Shown here: positions 12,479 through 24,580 of the stretch, piece after piece
How positions within the stretch are numbered: the first letter of the stretch is position 1
Layout of the letters: each line of letters starts with the position of its first letter
Source of the DNA: Pomphorhynchus laevis
Taxonomy: Eukaryota; Acanthocephala; Palaeacanthocephala; Echinorhynchida; Pomphorhynchidae
Length of the DNA: 64,000 nucleotides
NCBI GenBank assembly: GCA_012934845.2
Contig: WNNJ02002155.1
Span: forward strand, 1-64,000
Direction of reading: 5' to 3'
The notes under the pieces: model-generated
Database searches by the model: none
Told to the model about the DNA's origin: nothing
Seen by the model: only the letters and a program-made list of their open reading frames with translations
Translations under genes and position numbers: made by a program

Positions 12479-14213
12479 TTGACGATAGGCGCATTAAATG
12501 CTTTAGACAAAACGAATCGAGCGGTGGCATTACACAACATTGAATTCGTATGCCCTTCGATTTCTCGGGTTCTTCGTAAAGTCTACGCAAACCCTGCACA
12601 ACTCATAGTGGGAAGCCACAGCTTACACTCTACCGAAGGATTCACTCAGGGTGATCATTTTGCGATGGCTGGTTTTGCCATGACATTTCTTCCGTTGATA
12701 AAAACAATTCAACGTAAAGCCCCATCAGTCTTCCAAAAATGGTATGCAGACGACGCCAACTTTGTTGGAACCACTGAAGTTTTCAAACAGGTATGGGAAG
12801 TACTTCATACCGATGGACCAAAGTACGGATATTTTGTAAACACGTAAATCACACTTTCTGTCACATCATCATCTCAATCAATCGCACCTTCCCGACCCCG
12901 AAATAAAAATTTCCATCTACGGAACCATCATACTCGATATTCAAGTCGGGTTCAACGATTTTGAAATTGCAGCAACTGCAAAACTCCTGTTTACATGGAC
13001 TACAATGCTGCGACGTATCGAGTCAGTTACCAAGATGAATCCACATGTCGATTTTGCAGGATTAATCAACTCCGTCTAATTTAAGTGGACAAATATAATG
13101 CGAACCTGTTATTGTTCAGCAACAGTGTGGTCTGATCTGTCATACACCTTAGCCACACAGCTTCTCCCAAACTCAGTCTCCTGGGACATAAATAAAGATT
13201 GTAAGTTAATACTGTGCTCGCCCTTAAAATTTGGAGGTATTGGTAAAACGGACCTCGCAATCATAGCCACACTTGAACGCAAAACCTCAAACTTACTGAT
13301 TTCAACGTATGATTCCGGTTTATGTGGTGATACTTTAAGAGAGAAGCAAAAAACCATGCTTCGCAAAATCAAGAAGCTACGATCACAATTACACCAAGAA
13401 CGTCTCTCTAAAGTTCTGATTTTAACGATACCCGCAAACAGCGAACTGATCGCACATGCTGTTCGCAATGGAGCGTATTCGTGGTTAAGTGCTCTTCCGC
13501 TCAAGCATGAAATTTTTTATCTTTCTGCTAACGAATTCAGAGATGCTTTGAATGCACGGTACAGTCACTGCATTTGCGGCATTTGAATCAGTCTTGCTCA
13601 TTCCTTATCATGTAAACGAAAAACAATGCCTTCGATCCGGAATAATGCGGTCCGGGACATCGTCTCATACTACCTTAGCCGCATATCTCACTGCGTAGCC
13701 AGCAAATCTCAGCTAACCAAGATTCCTGAAGATATTCATTTGAACGAACAACAACCCGTGATCCAACAGCGCGCCTTGACATCGTTTGTTCAGGTCTGCA
13801 CAGTGATCGATTTGAGCGAACGTTTTTTGACGTTAATTTTTTTGCTGTACTTGCTCAATCAAACATTTCACGGAATCCTGAGTCTATCTTCGAGCACAAC
13901 GAGCTGCGCAAGAAAGCCAAATACAGTGAGCGGATAACGCTAGTTGAACGAGGGCTTTTATACCTCTTATTTTCTCCACTTCGGGAGCATTGACCAAATG
14001 AGCGGAAAGATTAATCAAAACCACGGCTTCGATATTAACGCATCGGTCAACGAGTCCTTATCCCGATCTAACCATAAAGATGAAACGAGACATCAGTTTG
14101 AAAATCTCCCCCTCAGTTTCAACATATTTACGCTCAACGTACGTTCTAGCTATTCCAACCCTATTAACATCATGAAAGCTCAACACAGCGAATTCGGCGC
14201 TGTGTTCGAAAAC
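12479..14213 (+). pseudogene. LINE-type reverse transcriptase relic (WYADDA family)
   Basis: The first frame (12479-12847) has a TEGFTQGDHFAMAGFAM block and KWYADDANFVG, the palm motifs of reverse transcriptase with the catalytic Asp pair. Coding resumes at 13098-13586 with LKFGGIGKTDLA, then SWLSALPLKHEIFYLSANEF and a RDALNARY block ending in C-x-C. It resumes again at 13626-13937 with SIRNNAVRDIVSYYLS, and a last block is near 13944-14213. This order is one I recall from retroelements of many invertebrates. Stops and frameshifts separate the pieces, so it is inactive. The exact LINE clade is uncertain. Confidence 0.7.
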
Positions 14214-14225
14214 TGATCTCTCTTA

Positions 14226-15490
14226 TTATTTTGCATGCCTAGTGCATTTTTTCACTCTGTAATAATGTATGGGCCCATTTGCGGCAACCCCCTCCATATA
14301 TAACCTTGAATTGTAATAAATTATTATTAAATAATAATAGTCGCGAGTTTTAATGTTGCGAGTTGCTTTGACTTTCATGCACAAAGATAAATATCTAAAT
14401 ACAAAGAGCGAATACAAACTATTAAAAGAGACAATTTTATTCCTGTTATTCTCTCCATAGATAACGGAATGGGTAATTATTTGCTAAAGTTGATTATAAC
14501 ATGTGCGTCTAGAAGTGCGATGAAGTCAGAAAAATTATACGCTGATTACTTGCATAATTCGTTGAAACGACCAAGTTTTACATTGATGAAATTAGTGGAA
14601 TCATGCCTCCACATGAGAAAATCGGAATTCAAATTAAATGATAATGCGTCCATCCGGGATATGAACGGGTAGAAACAGAATTGGCGCAATGAACGACGAT
14701 AAAATGCTAACTATAAGTATTAATAGATGTATTACTTGATGTAATACATTAATTTATTATTAATAAATTAATAATATCAAAAAATAGTTAATTTTGATAA
14801 TTATTTTAATTAAATGATAAATTTTAATACAAATTTTTAAATTGTAATGTAATTTCTTACATTATGTTAGTATTAATTACACTATTTAGATTTTTATGAT
14901 AATTCAATTTAAAATATATTTATTCAATAAAACAAAATATAATGATTATTCAATTGTCTTTATTGTTCCAAATACATTATTGTCGGAGTTAAGGTAAGTT
15001 TACGCTATAAAAACTTAATAGCTTATTAGCATTAAAAAACCAATGGGTTTACCTTCGATACCGGTTGACATATATTAATGCTATAATATAAATAACAAAT
15101 TAATAATTATTAAATGATATTATAATTAAATAATATTAATATCAGCAAATAATTCACTAAATTTATCAAATACAAATATGTTGTTGATCCTATTTTTATG
15201 ATAATATGATTAATTAATAATTTATAATTAATCTGATAATAAATATTATTTTTAAATTTAATAATTATTATTTATTTGTAAATAAATAATTTTCTATAAT
15301 AAATTTATTGATCTTTTTCTTTCAAGTAGTATTTATAGTTACTCTAGTTTCGATTTCTAGTGATTCTATTATTATTTAAAGATATTTAAACTTCGAATTA
15401 AAATTTTCCCATTTGCATAAAATTGCATCTAATTTTAAATTAACATTCACGTTTCTTAAAATCATAATATTGTATTTTTTATTTTCTGAT
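14226..15490. other. Intron or intergenic DNA upstream of the RGS exons
   Basis: Open frames here are short and AT-rich. The N-terminal part of the RGS gene (DEP, DHEX and GGL regions) should lie upstream of 15493, but I could not find convincing exons for it. The frame at 14469-14672 does not resemble those domains. Confidence 0.4.
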
Positions 15491-15492
15491 AG

Positions 15493-15606
15493 ATTATGTC
15501 ACTTCGTAGATATTGAATCTGACTACGATGCCTTTATTAACAAGATATTTCCACTAAACCCGTGGATCGTCGATGACGCTTCATTATGGCAATATTCTCA
15601 AGATAT
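15493..15606 (+). CDS. RGS gene (R7-like), exon with NPWIVDD linker
   Basis: First recognised exon of a regulator-of-G-protein-signalling gene. R7-family proteins speed GTP hydrolysis by G-alpha i/o subunits and bind G-beta-5 through a GGL domain. This exon encodes the end of the GGL region and the linker to the RGS box. DYDAFINKIFPLNPWIVDDA matches the family pattern Y-D-P-F-x-x-P-x-x-P-S-NPW-I/L-S-D-D. The acceptor is tgatag at 15492 and the donor gtatgc at 15607. The intron is phase 2, like all the following ones. Earlier exons were not found. Confidence 0.8.
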
Positions 15607-15654
15607 GTATGCATTTTAAGTAGTTGTTCTTGTATTTTTAATGTTTACATACAG

Positions 15655-15858
15655 AGTAAGTGATCCAGATCAACACCGTATAAAGCACTGGTCGGTGTCG
15701 TTCAAAAATTTACTTTGCGATCCGACCGGTATTTCAAAATTTATGGAATTCTGTTGTACGGAATTCAGTCAGGAAAACTTAAAGTTTTACTTAAATGCCA
15801 GAGATATGAGAACATGTTCTTACAGTAAACTGAAAATAATACTTGATATTATTGTACG
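15655..15858 (+). CDS. RGS gene, exon for first half of RGS box
   Basis: Encodes SDPDQHRIKHWSVSFKNLL followed by GISKFMEFCCTEFSQENLKF. The segment W-x3-F--LL-D--G---F--F---EFS-ENL-F is the diagnostic first half of an RGS domain. The EFSxENLxF part normally contacts the switch regions of G-alpha, and E, N and L are kept. One residue often seen as W (F-W) is F-Y here. Acceptor tacatacag, donor gtaata at 15859. It enters in phase 2, leaves in phase 2, and is open throughout in that frame. Confidence 0.88.
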
Positions 15859-15906
15859 GTAATATTGAATAATATAGATTCTTTAATTAAACGTTTTCTT
15901 GCTTAG

Positions 15907-15996
15907 AGAGCACATATTACCTAATGCAGCAGGTGAAGTGAATCTAGAAGATATTGTACGATCAGATATTTTAAACAATCAAAACAATCCAACATT
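15907..15996 (+). CDS. RGS gene, middle RGS-box exon
   Basis: After splicing, CG plus A makes Arg and the exon reads REHILPNAAGEVNLEDIVRS and ends NNQNNPT. In the family this position holds the helix and loop between the two halves of the RGS box. Acceptor tgcttag at 15906, donor gtacgt at 15997. The next intron is about 1.9 kb and AT-rich with no recognised feature. Phase 2 at both ends agrees with its neighbours. Confidence 0.8.
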
Positions 15997-17894
15997 GTAC
16001 GTTACACAATATAAATGAATAAACATGCAAGCGTAAAATTTTTGTATTGTAAAATACATAATTATTCAATTGCATTCACAACTTATCGTATACCCAGTCA
16101 CACCTAATGTGTAACTTTGATTATCTATACGGCATTATTTATCTCTTTTCGAATGAATAAAGAAATAATCGACTATTTTCTGCAGTGAATTAATTTTGAT
16201 CAAGATTCGTGTGCTAACGTAAAATATTTCGTTAAAATATCATAATAATCGAGATATGTGTGATAATGATTGAGGCACACGTAATCAGGTTCTCCCAAAC
16301 GTATAATATTTTCAGAGATATCTATGTAAGAAAATGTTTTTGATTCATTAGATTAATACTGATTAAATACTGATTGAATGAGGCAATCCTTTAAATGCAT
16401 TATATTTGCTTGACTCTAATCAGTTAAATTCAGCATTTGCAAAGGGTTAATCTTTGCTCGTTTAAACTAAAGTAATATTTTATATTTTAAATTTTTATAT
16501 TTAATATGAAATATAAATACTATTAAATATTATTTAATATTCATAATTAAAACACTATGGATTAACGTTTTTTAATAATTTTAAATTAATAAAACATTTC
16601 AAATATCTTATCAATTTTAGCTATTTTACTTCACACAAGTAATTAATAATTAATAGAGAATATAATGCGTTAAAAATAATAAGATTTACATCATCCTTTA
16701 ACATTTTATACAAATAAGCATTCATCTTGGTGAATTTTATAAAATTTATATTTATTTATGCTTATATTAATTTTAAATTGAAATTAATCGCAATTTATGA
16801 TCTTAAAAATATTGATTGAGAAAAATTAATTTATATTAATAAAAATTATAATTATTAATAAGTTATAACTTATGTTCGATCATAAATTATTATAATTATA
16901 TAAATTATAATATATACATTAATATTGATAGTAAATATAATATTGTTTTATATTCATAATTTGAAATTTATTTTAAATAAACGCTTATATTTTTTAATTG
17001 AAATTAATAAATTGCAGAAATATTCAAACTTCGTTATAGGATATTTAAAATAATAATATTATAATATTATATAATAATATTATGATAATATTATAGTCAT
17101 ATTAAATAATGTTATTATAAATATGAGTATTTTCTGTTGCTCAAGAAATAAGATACTCTGCATTACTGTATACTAATTAAAAAAAATTCGACTTGTACAG
17201 ATTTTAAATAATTTTGAATAAGGAACTTTGATAGATGATTTTTTAAATGAGAAACAACTTGTATAATAATCAATTTTGCTATTGATTATTTGCGTTTAGT
17301 ACAAAAAGGAAATATATTCTAATTGAATATGATTTACATATTGCGACTTCGAAAATTTTCTTGACTGATAGATTCGATTACTATAAATGCTAGCTCGTTA
17401 TTACTAATCGTTTTTGTAACTCACATTTTCTTAATCCAATTATGCTATTATAAAGTATTACCTCGTTTTAATATTCTGGCATAAAATTGTGTTATTAAAA
17501 ATAGAATTTAATATACAAATGATTTAATCCACAAAACCATAATCTACTTTCCATAAGCGCTCATAGCACATTGTACTTTTTTACTAAATTCATCTACCAT
17601 TTAATTTTGCGAACAATTTCTACTTTATAAAACATTAAAACAATTAATAAAAGACGAAAAATTTAATTAAATTCAAATTATTGGATAATTAAATCCAAAA
17701 ATCGAAACACTTGTGTATTTTCTGTTTATTTTATTTATTTTTTAATTAAATTGGGAAATAAAATAAATTCAATTGAAATAATATAAATTAAAATAAATTG
17801 AAGTTTTCTGGTATTATTCGAAGTTTAAATAAGTGCGCGAATCGAAAATAAAGATCGATGAAGTCACTAAGCACTTGTTTGCTTTTATTTCTAG
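15997..17894 (+). other. Long RGS intron, nothing else recognised
   Basis: The sequence between the middle and fourth RGS exons starts gtacgt and ends ttatttctag. It is very AT-rich with low-complexity A/T runs, including an AATATTAT-rich block near 17050. I see no element or RNA in it. Confidence 0.6.
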
Positions 17895-18023
17895 TGGAAT
17901 ATGCTTTATTGCCGAACAACATATCTTTGAATTAATGAAGAAAAATTCGTATAATCGATTTCTTAACTCCGACTTTTATCAAAATTTACTTAGAAACGCT
18001 CCAATTCAAATTACAAAAAAATG
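17895..18023 (+). CDS. RGS gene, exon for second half of RGS box
   Basis: Encodes AEQHIFELMKKNSYNRFLNS followed by DFYQNLLRNAP. The family pattern is A-x-x-H-I-x-x-L-M-x-x-D/N-S-Y-x-R-F-L-x-S-x-x-Y-x-x-LL, the last helices of the RGS domain. Acceptor ctag at 17894, donor gtacca at 18024. Frame and phase fit the exon before it: TT plus T gives Phe, where the family has the TF/YTF before this helix. Confidence 0.9.
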
Positions 18024-18077
18024 GTACCAATGATTTTAAATTGCTTCTATTTTTATTATTAATATTATTGTTTCTAG

Positions 18078-18189
18078 TGGATTGCTTCAGTTTGTTAAAC
18101 AATCCACCAGTATGCCAAACTTCAAATTTGAAGATAGCGAAATCTTTTCTGGTGAATTGGATGGATGTGTGGCCACATTGCGCAAGTAG
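18078..18189 (+). CDS. RGS gene, terminal exon
   Basis: Joined in phase 2, this exon encodes GLLQFVKQSTSMPNFKFEDS and continues to VATLRK and a TAG stop at 18187-18189. It gives a short polar tail after the RGS box, as in R7 proteins, though the tail itself is not recognisably conserved. The acceptor is tttctag at 18077. The five exons found encode about 215 residues. The C terminus of the gene is therefore inside the window and the N terminus is not located. Confidence 0.7.
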
Positions 18190-18420
18190 TGTTTGTTGGG
18201 ATACTGCAGCATCAGAGGATACTTCCTTATAATAAGATTTTATCTTTGTGGAAAGATTTTATCTTTTTATTATAGTTTTGATTTTCCAATTATATAATTA
18301 AATTGCTAATTCATTATTTTAACTATTCTTGTTATTCTGATGATCGCAATGCAATTACTAGAGGAAACTAATTCTTGATGCAATATCGTACAAATTTACT
18401 ACTTTTACAAATCATCACAC

Positions 18421-18422
<2 letters not shown>

Positions 18423-18501
<79 letters not shown>
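18423..18501. repeat. (AT)n microsatellite
   Basis: An uninterrupted AT dinucleotide run of about 78 bp lies just downstream of the RGS gene stop. Confidence 0.97.
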
Positions 18502-18506
<5 letters not shown>

Positions 18507-18682
18507 ATTACATTCTTGTACATTCTATATACCACTTTTGATATAATAATGTCGATTTCAATTGATAATTTAAGTCTATGATTTCAAAATATTTTATTTG
18601 TTGCTCAGCTGTTCCTTTAACGTTTTGCTTATACGCGAATTTCTATAGATTTATATTATCAATCTTAGCTCTGTGCACGCGT

Positions 18683-18713
18683 ACTGGGTTCAGTTCATGA
18701 AACTGAACCCAGT
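18683..18713. repeat. Perfect 13-bp hairpin
   Basis: Arms ACTGGGTTCAGTT and AACTGAACCCAGT enclose a 5-base loop CATGA. It lies about 500 bp downstream of the RGS stop in otherwise AT-rich DNA. Confidence 0.8.
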
Positions 18714-18719
18714 GGTTAA

Positions 18720-21540
18720 AATGAGCGTTTCCACGTGAACCCGTTTAAAGTTTTGATGAAAAGTTATACCATAATCCGAGTTTTCATATCTTCTTGACAA
18801 CTTATCCCTTATTCAGTTTATTGTACAATAATGCGACATATGTCATATTCTTGTTGCAACAAAGTGACTTACAAACTCATATTGAAGATATCAGCTATTT
18901 ATTCTTGTGTACATTTGGCAATATACTATTTATCACCATTTAATACCATATAATATCATATATCATTTAATATTATCATATAATACATCTGTATTATAGA
19001 AAAATGCATATGTATTAGGTGATCTAACACGTATATATTTGAGCAATATAAAATTTTATGGTGACTAATACTTTTTATACAATTTTAAAAGCTCTGAGTC
19101 TGTAAACCTTGACGAAGGTATTTAATTTTGGTATTAAACCTTTAATAATATATTTTAGATCTAGAATTAATCCATCATATCATCTTCCTTCCTATCATTC
19201 AATTATATTTGCTGGTGATACATTGAATATGTCACTTTTGATTGACAAATGTGTCTAGTATAAACTATAATTTAAGCATAATTAGTTAAGCAGCCAATAA
19301 CATCGCCAAAATTATTGCAGATAATATATTGCATGTATAACGTTTTTTAACCTTATATGTGAGCTAATACTCTAGAAATTCCGCATTGCTAAAGTATTCT
19401 CTAGAAGTTATAACACCAAGACAATAAAAAAGTTTCTTAACTTCAAAATTTATTCAAAATGTCCAATAAATCGATTTCAAGATAGTTTTACGATGTTGTT
19501 GGCAATCTAGAATATTAGATATAATGATATTGAATACTAAATGTATCAAAATATAATATATTGAATGATTGTTCGTGTATAATTTTATAACGGAATATTC
19601 AATTTCCAGATTATGTAATCCACTGATCACAACTTTTCTATCTTACGTCAAAAATATAAATAGCTCGTTCTTAAGATTACGATTTTAATAATAAGACTGA
19701 CTATTCTTGGTTACAAATATAAATACTTACAAGAATAATATCTGAATTATTAATAACTGATTACAATAATATATTTCAAATTATGATACCTAGATTAGGA
19801 GATCTGGGTATTTCTACAATACCTAGATCTGATAAATTAGAAAATATCCGATAAATTAGAAAATACAACCTTAAGATATAAAAATCGGTCAAATGCTAAA
19901 AGTCAAAGCTCTACAACCACATAAAATCTGATGTACTGAATTAAATAAACGGCACTACTTCGGTAATTCAGCAAATTCGACGACTCTATCAAAGTTGGTT
20001 AACAATTTCAAGATATATATCGCTAAATACAAAATAGTTTATTGCGGATCCCACATAGAACTGAAATAAGTCTTTTTTTAGATCGTCACCGTGATCGGAC
20101 TGCTTGAGTATAAGTTCTGCTTCTGCGGTTGTTTTGCACTTAAGCATTTCGATGAACGTTTTCTGTAGTCGATTAACTAAAAATCAAGCAGAAAAAGGTA
20201 AGTACAAACGAGCGTTGGTAGAGCATACTATAAACGCTGAACAACGGATGCATGTCGAGAAGTACGAGCTGACTAATACAAGGTGACAAGCGATCAATCG
20301 TTGAGTTACTATATTTTTTCGTTTGTTTGTAGAAATTTTCAAGTTCAACTATAATACTTTGTAGTACATCAAATATTGGCCTGCAAATAAAAAACAATTC
20401 AGCTTTTAGAAACAGAATACTTTAAGATGTATCATTACATATCATCTTCATTTCTATCTAAACTACGAATTGTTTTTCGCAGATTTAGTAACTTTTAATT
20501 TATATTTTTTATACAAAACATCCTTTTCATTGAATTTATGTAAAAAAGATAAGCTATCACTTGAGTTTTAAGAAAAATGTCATATATTTAAAAGCTTTAT
20601 CAAATTTATCGATTTTTAGAAAAAACATTACAGTCAAATTAAACCATCAAATTTTCGTTTAAAAGTAAATTTTTATAATTGCAACTCAAGAATGTTATTA
20701 CACTAGGCAGCTGCTAGGTAGTAATTATTGTTGTATGGTTTACTTTAACCTTACAGGAGGGATGAATTGAAGTTTCCTTTATGTACGACTTAACAAAAGA
20801 TTAGGATAATGCAAGAGCGTTTCAGTTTCTGACATGAGACGAATGATATTCAGAAATAACTGCCATTTGTACAATTAAGTTGTAGAATGCAATCAATTAC
20901 TGGTAGTTTATCAATACTGTAAAAACATTAAATAATTATTAATCGGTTCATAAAAATTCAGAATTATAAAAATTATTTTTTACGATTAAGATATTTTAAT
21001 TTTTAATTTTACATTAAGAACAAAATATATAGCCGCGGTAAAGTGATCTGATTTAGTCACTTGACCTATTTAATAACTAATAAATAACTATCAGTGATAT
21101 ATTATTGATATATAAGTGACATATTTCTGAAGTAATCTTTTAGTTTGTACAATTAAGTTGTATTATTTGAACATAAATGATAATAATTGAAAATTATTAT
21201 AAATTAATTTAATATAATTATTTTTTGGCATATATTTTCATAACACAAAACTGTTTGACAATTGTAATCGCATCGGAATCACAAGCGATTAATGCTTGTA
21301 ATATAATAATTATATTTAAATTTATAATTATTATAAAAATTAATTATTAATAATTAATAATTATATTTAAGTATATAATACTTAAATATTATATTTAAGT
21401 GTATGTAATATTATACAATATATAATATTGTATTTATAATATTATATAATATGCTTAATTAGATTAAATATACTTTATAAATTATCCATTTTAAACATTT
21501 GTGAACGATCTCTGAACACTATTGATCAATATCAATAAAC
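18720..21540. other. AT-rich intergenic DNA, no gene recognised
   Basis: I found no coding block, RNA gene or known element. The short frame at 20104-20286 is unlike any family I know. Confidence 0.5.
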
Positions 21541-21549
21541 AAAATCCGA

Positions 21550-22550
21550 TCATTAGAATTGATTATCAATGTCCGCTTTTTCGGTTTACTTTTCTCACTT
21601 CAATCTTGCTTCTCTTGTAATAATGTTGCGCGGTTCGCATTTTACCTCTCCAAGCGCACCTTCTCTATCTGTTGTGGCTCAACCTTTTCATGTCTATATC
21701 ATCTTACACACGGCAAGGATCCGGCCTTGGCCCCATTCTTTTCTCTCTTGATGTTGGTGACTTGTCCAATATCGGTGATCTTGCCTTGTGCTTCATAGAA
21801 TGCTTAATCGCAGTTTCCAATTACCTTAATTCAATTCAGATGATCATCAACTACGACAAATCTAGTGTCTTATGGATGACTCCTCTCAACGTGATATTCC
21901 TTTCTTCCCTATACTTCTTTATAACAAACCTCTCCCCATCGTCGACCATTTGAAATTTCTTGGTGTTTCTTTTGATAACAATCTTCCTCTTTTACCCTTT
22001 GTTCGCGAAAAGGTTCGTTCCTATTATTTTCTTCTTCGTAATCTTTGACGTATTAGTAGAATAGTTAATCCGCACATATGCAGACAACTTATTTCCTTAC
22101 TTCTCCTCATGCAATTGAACTATTGTATCAGTTTACTATTCAACTTACCCTAATTCTTACTACACCCTCTTCAACTCGTTATCCACACAGCCACTCGTAT
22201 TTATTCAATCAGCTTTGTGGATATTACACTTTCAATGCTTTAATCATAATTATTGCCATCTATTGTTTCTCATTTTGCATAGCATTTCTCAACGCGTCAC
22301 CATACGCTTACTATTTATTGTTTTTCGTTTTAGTGCATCAGACTCACCATTCTATCTTAAACTTCTTCCTGCCACTCAGCAATAAATCTTCTCTAACTCT
22401 ACGATCCCTTCACATATGTATCTTAGGCAGTCCTGGATATTGCACTAATAATGGCCTCCGCGCATACAATGTTTCTGGGCCACTAACATGGAACCGCTTT
22501 CCCATTTACATTCTCTCATCTTCCTTTGTTCACACCTTTAAATAGCGCCT
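21550..22550 (+). pseudogene. LINE reverse-transcriptase relic
   Basis: Frame-hopping translation gives RQGSGLGPILFSLDVGDLSN (the QGS-x-LGP-x-LFS palm motif), then KSSVLWMT, then LKFLGVSFDNNLPLLPFVRE, the KFLGV-x-D block of I/Jockey-type LINEs, followed by a thumb-like region. The YADD block is not intact. Several shifts and stops make it a pseudogene. The 3' side runs into a T-rich stretch near 22680-22780. Confidence 0.65.
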
Positions 22551-22559
22551 TTCAATCAA

Positions 22560-23650
22560 ACTCTTCTCCCTCTGCATATATATCTTTCACATATGTGAAA
22601 TATATATAGCATATATTACCTGACATATTGCATCCTTTACATATTATTTGACAATGTACAGTACTAGATTTAATTATTTTCTTTGTTATTTATATTTTTC
22701 TTTTTTATTAATTTTTTATATTCATTTATTTATTTCTTTTAATTTTTATTTTTATTTATTTATTTTTTATTTATTTTTATTTATATGGCTCCGTACACAT
22801 TTGCCACATAAATTCTATTCTCTAATTTAAATAAGTGTGTCAACTAATTAAAAATAATTGCATATTCAAATTATTTGTTTGAATGTATCTGTATATTTAT
22901 TTAGTCGCAGTAAATTTGAAAACTAAAACATGAAAACGTAAGATATTAAAAATAATATTCTGTTTTATTTCTAAATTAAATAATTTCAAGAATCAGAATG
23001 CCAATAATTTTATATTCAAATTCTTATTTTATATTAATTCTGTCCAATATACAGTAATGAAGTTGATTTTTTATTAATGGACGTGTAAGTGACCCAGTCC
23101 ACATTGGCCCATAAAATAAATTTTATTCCGTTTATCAATCAGAACAGGGCACGCTTTAGCAATATTTTCCAAAGTCTTTTGACTATTTAAGACTATAAAC
23201 TTTATATCAAGTTTTGTCAGTTTACACATTGTTTTATCGGTTTCTAGATATTTTTAATTTAAATAAATTTAATGTTTCAAAATGTATTTTTTCTAATTAC
23301 ATGGATTAGATTAGAAACGCCATTATTAATAAAATGAAATACTCTGATTAAATAAAAGTATTCTCAGCGTTGTGATGATTTAGCGTGAGTGACTCGTGAT
23401 TTTACTACTGAAATTTGCTGATACGTATTATTTATAAATAAATAATAATTATAAATAATTAAAAAAATATTATAATTATAATAAAACAGACGTAATTGTT
23501 AACGTAATTGTTAAAACAGACGTAATTGTATTCTTTAGTTTACCTAATTTTAAATTGCGACTTTAAAAAGTAAATTAATAAAACAAAAAATTATAAATAT
23601 GTAAACCTCTTTAAGTTAAAGCAGCTAAGATACATGCTTTTTTCAAACAT
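22560..23650. other. T-rich and AT-rich spacer
   Basis: A T/A-rich low-complexity block at about 22670-22790 is followed by sequence in which I recognise nothing. A short AT-rich palindrome with a TTTCACATATGTGAAA core lies near 22590. Confidence 0.5.
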
Positions 23651-23657
23651 ATTGCAC

Positions 23658-23974
23658 TTACTCCTTCGGATAGTCTTTGATAAGAACATTAATGTTATCG
23701 TCCATAGTTTGAGGCCATTCGTCCAAATTTAGCTCATTTACTATCATGTGAATGCACTTGAGCAGCAGATGACTGTATAGGTTCGTTTTTACCTCGCTTA
23801 AAGATTTGGCTTCAAATTCAAGCGTACATGGAAACGGAGGTAATTTGTTCGATGTCAGAAGATTAGCAAATGCACGTTCGATGAGATGTTCTTTCGTTCT
23901 AGATTCCGGTTCATCACTGGTGTATGTGTTCTTTAGCCATTGCCGCGTATCTTGTAAAATGTCAATGTCGTGAC
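23658..23974 (-). CDS. Unidentified gene, 3'-most recognised exon
   Basis: In the minus-strand frame this exon reads RQWLKNTYTSDEPESRTKEH, then TLEFEAKSLSEVKTNLYSHL and NELNLDEWPQTMDDNINVLI. It is charged, helical-looking and unlike the surrounding AT-rich DNA. The acceptor is aatatgtag before 23974. At the other end either GAG-TAA is the stop (to 23658) or gtaagt at 23661 is a donor. I do not recognise the family. It lies downstream of the other - strand exons and probably belongs to the same transcript, but the link across 24.0-25.4 kb is inferred. Confidence 0.55.
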
Positions 23975-24260
23975 CTACATATTAATTGTATATTAACAGA
24001 TGTGTATTAGATGAGTAATTTTTATCATATTATATGTATAATATTATTTTATCATATTATACGTATAATCTTGACATAAACTTTATTACATAATTTTATT
24101 AAGTATTATTAATACTGAATTATATTAATTATATACATTATTAATACAATATATTATATATTATTTAATATATAATAAATACATATTATTATATGTATTT
24201 ATATTGTTTAGGATGGTTCGCACAGCGATTCGATTATGTATTACAACGCTTCGAAACACA

Positions 24261-24372
24261 ATTTTTCACAACGTTTCAAAGCACCCGCTTTATCAATTGA
24301 AATTATCTTACAGATTCTGAGAGATAATTTTACTTGATAAAGGAGCGTGTGCTTCGAAACGTTGTGAAAAAT
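24261..24372. repeat. Long imperfect hairpin, ~48-bp arms
   Basis: Arms 24261-24308 and 24322-24372 pair with a few mismatches and a 2-base bulge around a 13-base centre. Shared words are TTTTTCACAACGTTTC and TTTATCAA. The hairpin lies in an intron of the - strand gene. It could be a small foldback element or a microRNA-sized hairpin. Confidence 0.7.
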
Positions 24373-24495
24373 TGAAAAATAAATTATTGTTTTCAAATCC
24401 AGTTCGAATATAAACTTTTGAATTCAATGTATATACTTTCCGCACCTGAGCTTCGTATAGCATCGTGAGGAATTGCTGGTGTCTTTATACATAGT

Positions 24496-24580
24496 TATCA
24501 CAAAGCAGTCGAAACGTATCCTAACCACTTCGTCCGACTGACGATGACTGCTTGGTGGTTAGGAACGTCTCGGAGTGATA
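24496..24580 (+). ncRNA. Hammerhead-core motif in a non-standard strand order (copy 1)
   Basis: An 85-nt block with four helices. Helix d pairs 24496-24501 with 24575-24580 (6 bp). Helix a pairs 24503-24510 with 24546-24553 (8 bp). Helix b pairs 24514-24528 with 24555-24568 (14 bp, A24518 bulged). Helix c pairs 24533-24537 with 24570-24574 (5 bp). The helices abut the words GAAA (24511-24514), CTGACGA (24538-24544) and GTC (24567-24569), as stems II, III and I do in a hammerhead, with one extra T after CTGACGA. The 5'-3' order is II-GAAA-III / I-CUGACGA-II / III-GUC-I, so a, b and c cross each other. None of types I, II or III has this order. Read on the other strand, it is a nested pseudoknot with some resemblance to the HDV fold but no P4. 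Confidence 0.55.

Noticed and set aside
15155-15490. Searching for the GGL-domain exon of the RGS gene here
   Set aside because: Only AT-rich low-complexity frames are present. No segment matches the GGL pattern.
18337-18380. CTGATGA followed by GAAAC downstream of the RGS gene
   Set aside because: No stem II, III or I pairing could be found around it.
18375-18581. 68-residue frame over the AT microsatellite
   Set aside because: Mostly an Ile-Tyr run from the (AT)n tract.
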